The notes under the pieces: model-generated
What the model was told of the DNA's origin: nothing
What the model saw: the letters and a program-made list of their open reading frames with translations, nothing else
The model's database searches: none
Made by a program: the position numbers and the translations under genes
Assembly: GCF_963259705.1 (NCBI RefSeq)
Contig: NC_081844.1
Coordinates: forward strand, 39,311,341-39,375,340
Length of the DNA: 64,000 nucleotides
Source of the DNA: Myotis daubentonii
Taxonomy: Eukaryota; Chordata; Mammalia; Chiroptera; Vespertilionidae
Reading direction: 5' to 3'
In this document: piece after piece, positions 56,441 to 64,000 of the stretch
How positions within the stretch are numbered: position 1 is the stretch's first letter
Layout of the letters: every line of letters starts with the position of its first letter

Positions 56441-57010
56441 CTAAAAGCCAGTGCCATACTTAATAGGGAGATACTGTAGGTATTTTCACTAAAGTCAAGG
56501 ACAGGAATGAATGCCCACTATCACCACTGTAATTTAACATTGTCTGAAAGAGATTAACCTATAGATTAGGCAAGAGAGGAAACTGAGGTATAAAATATTG
56601 GAACGGAAGTGATAAAACTACAACTATTTGCAGTTGACATAATGTTATTTGTGGGAAAACCTCAGACACTAAGGAAGAAAACAGAACGCTACAAGTGTAA
56701 GATAATACAGTAATATGGTAAAATATAAAATTAGTATATATAAATAGAATTTACTTAAACATAAAACCACTATTTCAAAAATACAATAGAAGACTCCATT
56801 TTTAATATCAGTATAAAGCATAAAGCCATAGGCCTAAACTTAGCATTAAATGTGTAACATTTGTATGAAAAATACTTTAGACTGCCCTGAAATACAGAAA
56901 TGAATAGAAATTTAAACTTAAATTAATAGAAAAACATATCATAGTCTCAGATAGCAAGATTTAATACTGATGGTGCCTATTTTTCCTAAGTTTGTTTGTT
57001 TTAATTTAAT
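56200..57010 (+). repeat. Ancient LINE-1 ORF2 fragment (part 1)
   Basis: The reverse-transcriptase region is readable: ttcagagaaggcatttaac (SEKAFN) at 56241-56260, gaatgcccactatcaccact, then ctatttgcagttgacataat at about 56624-56643, where the catalytic FADD has become FAVD. Frames are broken. A (TCTA)n tract splits it. It resumes after 57480. Confidence 0.75.
56355..56441. repeat. (TATC)n microsatellite
   Basis: About 17 near-perfect TATC units from 56376, preceded by interrupted units. Confidence 0.93.
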
Positions 57011-57023
57011 GCCATTTTGTTTT

Positions 57024-57198
57024 ACTTTTTAAATATATTTTTATTGATTTCAGAGAGGAAGAGAGAGGGAGAGAGAGAGAGAGATAGAAACATCAATGAT
57101 GAGAGAGAATCATTGATTGGCTGCCTCCTGCACTCTTTCTATGAGGGATCAACCCAGGCATGTGCCCTAATAAGGAATCAAACTGTGATTTCTGGGTA
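57024..57198 (-). mobile_element. Ves-type SINE (inverted), 5'-truncated
   Basis: Reads atttttattgatttcagag, ggctgcctcctgcactcttt and caggcatgtgccctaataag, then stops before the tRNA-like head is complete. Confidence 0.85.
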
Positions 57199-57475
57199 TC
57201 TAATGAACAAAATAAACCAACAGACTTACAGATACAGAAAACAGACTGACTGCTGTTAGAGGGGAGAGGGTTTGGGAGGCTGGGTGAAAAAGGTGACGGT
57301 ATTAAGCAAACCCCCCCCCAACCCCCCCCCCCCAAACTCATAGAGACAAACAATATATGATTACTAGAGGAGGAGGTAGAAGATGATAAAGAGGGGATAA
57401 GTAATGATAGAAGGAAAATTTGGATGGTGAACACACAATACAATATGTATAGCTAGCTAATCTCACTCTGAAAAA
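57199..57475 (+). repeat. LINE-1 3' UTR fragment
   Basis: gatacagaaaacagactgac, gggtttgggaggctgggtga, aaaaaggtgacggtattaag, a C-run pair at 57310-57333, actcatagagacaaacaa and atggtgaacacacaatacaa are successive blocks of an L1 3' UTR seen in bats and related mammals. Confidence 0.75.
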
Positions 57476-57479
57476 AGAA

Positions 57480-59000
57480 CAATGAGGGAAACTCATCCTA
57501 AGAATTATGAAGTATATGATAAACCTCAAAAGAGAATATAGTTTGGTACTTTGGTACTCAGACACATAAAACAGACTTATAAATAAACAAAAATGTATTC
57601 AGGAATTTAATATATGATAAAGGTATCATGAGAAAAAAAATGAGTAAAGATGAAGTTTCTTATTTTTATGTGCTTGAAAGTACCAGTCTTAATTTTCATG
57701 GCTATTGGATTTTGTATTATGTTTAGAAAAACCTTGTCCAATCTGAAGTTATTAAGTAAAAATTAACCCATGGTTTCTGTTCATTAAAAAACATGAACTT
57801 TTGAACAATGCTATTAGAACAATTAGCTCGCCATCTGGAGTAAATTAATGTTGCACATCTTGCACCAGGACAAATTCCAAATGGATCAAAGATTGAATTT
57901 TTGAAAATAAAACCATACAAATACTATAAGAGAACACCATTGAATTATTCTATATCCTTGCAATTGGGAAGCCCTTTTGATTATAATGCAAATCCAGTAG
58001 TCATTAAAGGCAAGAATGACATTTTTGACTAGATAAAAATCAAGAGCTTCTGCTTCGAATGAAAAATACACCATACACAAACTCAAAAGATAAACGAAAA
58101 ATTATTGATGGTTGGCGGAGGTGGGGATGTAACTCATATAATCAACAAAGGCTAATTCCCTAATATATAGATAGCTCTCAGAAATTGAGGAAAAAACAGA
58201 CTAACAACCCCAAAGTAACAAAGTTGAGATTGTTAACAGATAAATACATAAATGCCTCCTCAAACGTAGGAAAAGAAGCAACACCTCAATGCTAATATGA
58301 GAAATGCATGGTTAACCTACAGGAAGATACCATTTTTTTTACGTTTTTATTGGCAAAAATCCAAAAGGCTGACAAATTCTTCCAGCAAAACTGTGGGAAA
58401 ACCAATACTCTTGTATGTTGTTTTTCAGATTCAAAAATGGAACAACTCTGAAGGAAGGAAGTTTGGTATTTTTTTACTGGAATTCATCTAACCTTTCTTA
58501 GCAATCTCACTACTAAGATATAATCCTATAGACACATATGGACATTTAAGAAACTATAATATATACAATATTACTATATATAATATTAATTGTAGTATTG
58601 TTTCTAACACTACAAGTTTGGAAACTGCTTAAGTCTTCAACAATAAAGGACTGGTTACATAAATTCTGTTGTACATACACGCACAGTCGTAGGAAGCTAT
58701 CAAAAAGTGTGACATGACAAAGATTTGGGTGCCAAAATGGTGAGGTCTCCAACACTTTTTTGTTATGTGATAAAAAGATTTAATAGAATAATATTTAGAG
58801 TAAGCTATCTTTTGTGTAAGAAACTTGGAAGTAAACATGTATTCATATTTGTTTCTATATTTATAAAAAATATTAGAATATACACAAAAATGAATAAAAT
58901 TGCCATTTGTAAGGGACAGGATGGGGAAAGAGGAAGGAGTCTTTTTGTAGATTATATATTTTTATATTTTGATTTTTGAACCATGTAAGCATGCCTCTTC
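57480..59000 (+). repeat. Ancient LINE-1 3' region (part 2)
   Basis: Includes caaattccaaatggatcaaa, gattgaatttttgaaaat, attttgactagataaaaat, caagagcttctgcttcga and later aaaggactggttacataaat. It ends with a 3' UTR block ggacaggatggggaaagagg and ttttgaaccatgtaagcatg. It continues the element at 56200-57010. Confidence 0.7.
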
Positions 59001-59157
59001 AAAGATAAAATTATATATGTACTATATGCAATTTAAAAATTGTAGATTTGAATTGCTTTTCCTGGAAATCTGAATATCAGAATAAGTTGCTCCATTGTCT
59101 CCTAGAATCTGACTCGTAAAAATCTAATGCAGTCAAATTCTTTTCCTTTGTACCTTC

Positions 59158-59161
<4 letters not shown>

Positions 59162-59209
<48 letters not shown>
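59162..59209. repeat. (TC)n microsatellite
   Basis: About 24 TC units, 15 bp upstream of a Ves SINE target site. Confidence 0.95.
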
Positions 59210-59212
<3 letters not shown>

Positions 59213-59235
59213 GTAGACTTTTTCTCTTTATTTTT

Positions 59236-59452
59236 TTAATGTTTTAATGGATTTTTAGAGAGAGAGAGAGAGGAAGGGAGAGGGATAGAGAGATAGAAAC
59301 ATCAATGAGAGAAACATCATTGATTGGCTGTCTCCTTCATGAGCCCTGCTGGGAATCAAGCCCACAACCTGGGCATGTACCCTGATCAGGAATTGAACCA
59401 GTGAACTCTTGGTTCATGGGTTGATGCTCAACCACTGAGCCACACTGGTGGG
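59236..59452 (-). mobile_element. Ves-type SINE (inverted), perfect target duplication
   Basis: Reads atgttttaatggatttttag, gattggctgtctccttcatg, gggaatcaagcccacaacct, gggcatgtaccctgatcagg and ccactgagccacactggtgg. Flanked by an exact 12-bp duplication ctctttattttt at 59224-59235 and 59453-59464. Confidence 0.95.
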
Positions 59453-59464
59453 CTCTTTATTTTT

Positions 59465-60665
59465 GAAATTACAAATTTTCATCAGGATGGATGGTTCAGT
59501 ATTTTGTAACCTGTCTCAAAATGAATATGAGTGAATGTTTTTAAAGCTTGATTTTTTTAAAGTTATATTTATTTGATTAGCTTTCCTCTTCACATTCTGG
59601 AAAATTCCCATTTTTTTAATCACCTTTTTCACCAAGACATGATTCTGATATGTAAATACAGCTTAAATATGTGAATGATTCCCAAATGGACTATACAGTG
59701 CTCAGAGAAAAATTCAGAGATCTAACCAATGGGGATTGTATCCAAATTATTGAATTTCTAGCCAAGATATATGTTATTTTAAACTCCACACTCCCTACTA
59801 TTTATCACATCCTCCTCAAAAACCAAGGATCTCTTTCATTAAAAGACATAAAAATGTCGGACAATGTCCAAAAAATAGCTCTGTTGCCTTCCTTTTGACT
59901 GGCTTTCTCAAAAATGCATGAACTAAGAATGGTATAAGACAAATGCTTTCTCGTGCTTCACCTACAAAAGTTCAGTACATTTATCAAATATAGGGAAAGA
60001 TCTCTAAATCAGAATCTAAATAAGCAAACACAGTTATAAATGATCTATGATGGAACAGCTCTTTTCTTGCATTTCCGAGGCCAGAGTAAAAGTGGGCATA
60101 TGGCATTCTAACACTCCACGGCCTTTGGGATAGTTATTGTAATTTCTGTTAAGCTTATTGAACAAATTTTCTATTAATAGATCATTGATAGTTTTACTAG
60201 GTTTATTTAAAATTCTAATTTTATTAGTATCATTCTTTTAATTGTATGATTATATGAGGTTCTTTCAGGCTGACTTACTACTCTTTAAATGAACAATCAG
60301 TAGATCAACTTATGTTGTATGTGACATGAATCAATGCACTACACAGTGCAGTGAAATGGACTGTATTAATTACTTATTGCATTCTCTCCCTTCCTGGCAT
60401 ATGAAGGAGCTCAGAATTATGCATTTTCATTTGAAGGGATCTGATCCCAGATTCATTTTTTTCTATTCAGTTGAATGGAAGCTAGTTTAGCATGCAGTAG
60501 CATTCATCTCTATCAATTAACTGTTTTTTTTCATCAGTGTATATAAAGGGAAATGTATTTATACTGCGTGATTTTATTATAACTCTGAGGCTACTTTTTC
60601 ATACTTACAATTTTGTATGAATTTATTTTGTGCCTTAGAAAGTGAAGAAGTTTGTTGAATTAAAA
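59465..60665. promoter_or_regulatory. Repeat-free AT-rich region with candidate regulatory part 60060-60660
   Basis: No repeats recognised. The 60060-60660 part has motif-rich sequence: cttattgaacaaattt, ctgtattaattacttattgc near 60361, a aattatgcattttcatttga POU-like segment near 60415, and atcaattaactg near 60514. Enhancer-like by eye only. Confidence 0.25.
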
Positions 60666-60669
60666 TCAT

Positions 60670-60697
60670 ACTTTTTTTTTCTTTTTTTTTTTTTTTA
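60670..60697. repeat. Poly-T tract
   Basis: T-run with one C. It may be the inverted tail of an unrecognised retroposon. Confidence 0.85.
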
Positions 60698-60739
60698 CTC
60701 TGGAATTAGTCATCACACTGAAACCTCATTCTAACTGTC

Positions 60740-61035
60740 TCTCTGGATCTCACTGTATACTTTCCCCACCCCAACCCCTAACCCTGTCCTATCCAGCTCA
60801 CTCCCCTGTTCTCCCTCCAAGTGACTGCATGTGAACTGATGCTGTGCATTTTCTTTCACTATGTCCTCTGCTTGGAACACGTTTCTTTTCTCTTCATTCT
60901 TCTATCTTACCCCTCCTGCAAAGCTTAGTTTAATCTCCCCATGGCCTTCAAGGCCTCCTTCAACCTCCTCTCTGTTTTTACTTTGAATGACATTGCCATT
61001 TAGCAAAAGCTTTTACCATCAGGGCTTGTAAAACT
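60740..61035 (+). repeat. LINE-2 fragment
   Basis: Blocks cactatgtcctctgcttgga, acacgtttcttttctcttca, ctcctgcaaagcttagttta, ccatggccttcaaggcctcc and ttcaacctcctctctg match the late LINE-2 coding region in plus sense. Confidence 0.7.
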
Positions 61036-61355
61036 TTTCCACTAAGCTCTCCCTTTTATCAGAGAGGAATGAATACTATTCCAAGGGTGGGTGGAGTGGG
61101 GGTGTTTTATATGTGCCTTAAAATTACGTTTGTTTAAAATAATGTTTTAAATTTATTCCCGTCAGAATTGAATTAGGGGTGGGCCATCTGGGCCACTTTC
61201 TGGGAAACACAGCTCTAAGGCATGTTAAACATCCATAGAAGGAGTCAGAAGTAGGGTCCTCAATAACTTTTCTCTTAACACATAGCTTCTTACATAATGG
61301 GTGAGATATAAATTAGTAATCCTTCCCCTGAATTAGAGAGGGCTCTTGATTTGAG

Positions 61356-61392
61356 AAAAAAGAAAGAAGGAAGGAAGGAAAGAAGGAAGGGG
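61356..61392. repeat. (GAAG)n tract
   Basis: Imperfect GAAG/GGAA units near the Ves SINE. Confidence 0.85.
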
Positions 61393-61436
61393 CATTTTAC
61401 ATGCAGTTTCTCATATAATCCTTGTAACACTTCTTT

Positions 61437-61643
61437 TTTTTAAATTATTGATTTTAGAGAGAGAGGAAGGGAGAGGGAGAAAGAGAGAAATATCACATCG
61501 ATTGATCCATCAGCTGCCTCCTGCAGGCCTCCTACTGGGGATTGAGCCCACAACCCCAGGCATGTGCCTTGACCGAGAATCCAACTGGCAACCTCCGGAT
61601 CCATGGGACACTGCTCAACCTACTGAGCCACACTGGCCAGGAC
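61437..61643 (-). mobile_element. Ves-type SINE (inverted)
   Basis: Reads attattgattttagagagag, catcagctgcctcctgcagg, ctactggggattgagcccac, ggcatgtgccttgaccgaga and ctgagccacactggccagga. Flanked by aacacttcttt at 61426-61436 and 61644-61654, exact. Confidence 0.95.
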
Positions 61644-61664
61644 AACACTTCTTTAAATGAAGTA

Positions 61665-62080
61665 CACTTAAATCCTTCAATAGATTCTAATCATGCTTAG
61701 GTTCAAGACTAAAATCCTTATTGTGGCTGACCAGTCCTCTGAAATCCACTGTCTGTCAAAATCCTGGGCCTCCTCTTCTGCCCTGGCTCCTCCAGACTTC
61801 TGTTCCTTTCTTGATGACACTGGCCACCACTAACTACATGCGACATGGCACTTTGGTCTCCATTAAAAGACCAATCCCTCAGAAAGATCTTTGAGGTTTA
61901 GTTTTGTTTGTTGCACTCTTCTATCTCCCTTTCGGAATATTTTCTACAACTTGACTACTTGCTTTTTGTTTAAAGAGGGATGAAAACAAACTGTACTAAA
62001 CACTAGAGCTTGTACATAACTGCATCCCTAGAGCTTGGCATATGGTAGACACTCAAATATTATTGAACAAATTAGGTCAC
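61665..62080 (+). repeat. LINE-2 3' region
   Basis: actaaaatccttattgtggc, tgaccagtcctctgaaatcc, ctgccctggctcctccagac and the terminal agagcttggcatatggtaga / cactcaaatattattgaaca are LINE-2 in plus orientation to its 3' end. Confidence 0.7.
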
Positions 62081-62084
62081 ATTC

Positions 62085-62228
62085 TGATACCTATTTTAAG
62101 AATGAGGTACTTGGAGCTTATATGGGTTAAGTAAGTAACCCAAGGTCACACAGCTAATGAGCAGAATCAGGAGCCAGCTCTTTCTGACTCCATGGACTAA
62201 AGATTTAATTACCACACTATATAAATTT
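62085..62228 (-). repeat. MIR SINE fragment (inverted)
   Basis: gatacctattttaagaatga, ccaaggtcacacagctaatg, agcagaatcaggagccagct and a taccacactatat end follow inverted MIR order. Confidence 0.75.
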
Positions 62229-62229
62229 A

Positions 62230-62820
62230 AAATGACCAATTCTTACTGCCAGCTCACCTATTGCCCATCTCATTGGATGCCTTATAATAATTTCTTCCAT
62301 TTCTGTCAAATTATACTGATAAGTGTTTTCTAGGTCACATTTCCCCAGCTGAAATGTTGCCTTCTCTCTTCAAGGAGATAGACATGTTAGTTGTTATTGT
62401 TTTAAAATATTTGTTTCTAGTTACATATTATTGAAATGGGTGCCTTGGACATTTTAGTTATTCAGCAAAGATTTTACTGAATGATGTATAGGAAGTGTGC
62501 AGGGAGACAAAATTATAAAGTTACAGAATGGAAAAATAATTATTTTAACTACTTAAAAACATGTATTAGTCATTGGTATGTATATATTAGGATTATGAAA
62601 GATAGGTGAACTCTTTGCTCTTCTTCATGAGTAAAAGGATGATAGCAATGAGGGAGGTTTAATTTATTTAGTTTAACAAAAAGGCCATGGTGAAATATAC
62701 TTGCCTTCCCATGAGTGAAGAAAGCACCATTATTGACTGCAGGCACTTTGAAAAATAGGGAAGTAACAAGATTATTTTTGGTTTTCATCCACTTTCCTTT
62801 TTGATATCCTTTCTTATTCT
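62230..62820. other. No recognisable feature
   Basis: Unique-looking DNA. Minus-strand frame 62570-62788 has no known motif. Confidence 0.4.
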
Positions 62821-62849
62821 ACTGATTTACGCTGTAGAAATGCTATTCT

Positions 62850-63120
62850 GTGTCCATTTCCACAGGTGTTAGCTGGTAATAGTTAAACAAGGTAAAACAT
62901 ATGTTGGGGTCATTTGAATTTTGAAGGGAGTCTTACAATTCTCAAAGCAATATTGCCTCGCGTTAGCGAGATAAATTTGTAAGGCCTCCAGAGACCAAAT
63001 TTATTTCTCATTCTTGATTTCTCTGGGCTCCTCAGGGCTATTCATATAGGCACTGCATTATTTACAGTAAATGGATGTGGAGATTAGAAAATAATACTAA
63101 ATGAAGGCATTTTCTCACTT
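62850..63120. promoter_or_regulatory. Candidate conserved non-coding element
   Basis: Repeat-free. It contains gttagctggtaatagttaaa, a short CpG-bearing hairpin (ctcgc 62957-62961, gcgag 62966-62970) and a attatttacagtaaatggat segment. Survival of three CpGs in a 14-bp palindrome is unusual in AT-rich DNA. Function not shown. Confidence 0.28.
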
Positions 63121-63124
63121 TTAT

Positions 63125-63511
63125 TACTTTTTTTCTTGTCCCTGTTTTTCCTGAGGAACAATGGGCCTGTGCTAGCCACCCTCTAGGAGGTCCAAGAGTG
63201 AGACAGCAGCATATAACACTAGTTAACATCTTTCAACTCACATGCTGGTTTTCTCCAGTTTTGGAAGATGTTCTTGTAATTGTCTTTGATTTTTTATTTT
63301 CTCTTCTGGAACTTTTGTTGCATAAGAACTTTTGTTAGTTTGAGCCGCTTTGTTTCTCATCTTCTATCTATTTCTTCTCTTTGTCTTTTGTTCTACTTTT
63401 GAGGTGGTTTTTTTTAATCTTTTAAATTGCTATTGATTTTTAAATTTCAACTTTTGTGTTTTTAATACAAAAAATGTAGGTTTTTTCCCCCCCTGGATGA
63501 AAAAATTATAT

Positions 63512-63542
<31 letters not shown>

Positions 63543-63785
63543 CATATATGTGTATATATATATGTGTAATTCAGATCTAATAATATGGGTTGTTGATCTT
63601 CTGTTATCTCTCTGAGGATTTTTAATTATGTATGCTTTTATTAGGCATACCTTCATTATATATCTTTTCTTTAGGTTTCTCTCGATCTGTTTGGTTTTTG
63701 CTTATTTCTTTAGGTCTTTCTTTTTTATGTTGGAGACTTTCCTCAAACATGTGGTACTCCTGGCCAGCCTATATCTAAAAATGAA
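63125..63785. other. No recognised repeat except a (CA)n/(TA)n tract at 63508-63564
   Basis: Pyrimidine-rich at 63290-63420, which may be old inverted L1 sequence, not assignable. CA and TA repeats at 63508-63564. Confidence 0.4.
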
Positions 63786-63789
63786 ATAT

Positions 63790-63895
63790 TTAAAGCTCAT
63801 TTATTCCATACTCAATAAATATTTATTGAATGCCTACTATGTTCTAGGCACTGTTCTAGTGCTTGAAATTCATCAGTGAAGAACTGATTAGGAAT
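63790..63895 (-). repeat. LINE-2 3' end fragment (inverted)
   Basis: ctcaataaatatttattgaa, tgcctactatgttctaggca and ctgttctagtgcttgaaatt is the inverted LINE-2 3' end. Confidence 0.7.
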
Positions 63896-64000
63896 TCTGT
63901 GTGCTTGGCTAAAGAATAAAGAACTCCTGCCCTGTTAAATGTCAATATGTCTTCCTTCTGGGACCAAGCAGTCTCTTCAAAAAGAGACTGTTTATCTCCT

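Noticed and set aside
59162..59209. (TC)n tract as a possible GAGA-type promoter element
   Set aside because: There is no gene, transcription start or CpG context nearby. Simple slippage explains it.

Overview
The window looks like nuclear DNA of a mammal, most likely a vesper bat (family Vespertilionidae). The diagnostic evidence is the mobile-element mix. There are about nine tRNA-derived SINEs of the bat Ves type, three Helitrons with HeliBat-like ends, a SPIN-type hAT element, five other short hAT elements, a TTAA-flanked piggyBac element and three TA-flanked Tc1/mariner-type elements. These lie among mammal-wide fossils (LINE-1, LINE-2, MIR, MaLR-like LTRs). Species cannot be fixed from the sequence, and family assignments rest on recalled consensus features, not on a search.

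No protein-coding gene is supported. Long open frames fall in repeats, simple sequence or out-of-frame noise. The longest repeat-free frame (51479-51919, minus) is unrecognised. A decayed cDNA-like stretch (about 11770-12500, minus) is possible but weak. No RNA gene, CpG island or CRISPR was found. The region is best read as intergenic or intronic gene-poor DNA.

Layout. 1-2.6 kb: LINE-2, MIR and a possible conserved non-coding block. 3.9-6.7 kb: Ves, hAT, a MaLR-like LTR, a 1.2 kb LINE-2 and a Tc1/mariner-type element. 6.9-9.6 kb: a Ves SINE split by an 801-bp solo ERV LTR with a perfect 6-bp duplication, then ancient L1. 10-13 kb: MIR, LINE-2 and the possible pseudogene. 13.3-14.0 kb: an L1 fragment and a second, related solo LTR. 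16.2-16.7 kb: a possible enhancer. 18.1-20.4 kb: LINE-2, an LTR, then a Helitron against a (TA)n tract. 21.6-23.2 kb: hAT, MIR and piggyBac. 23.2-29.5 kb: an ancient L1 split by LTRs, with SPIN nested inside, then a younger 5'-truncated L1. 30-39 kb: MIR, LINE-2 split by a Helitron, two hAT copies and a possible regulatory block at 37.0-37.9 kb. 40-49 kb: four Ves SINEs, ancient L1 and AT-rich unique DNA. 53-59 kb: Helitron, hAT, a Tigger/pogo-like element and a multiply interrupted L1. 59-64 kb: Ves, LINE-2, MIR and possible non-coding conserved blocks.

The main biological content is the nested insertion history and the density of cut-and-paste and rolling-circle elements. No undescribed gene system was found.
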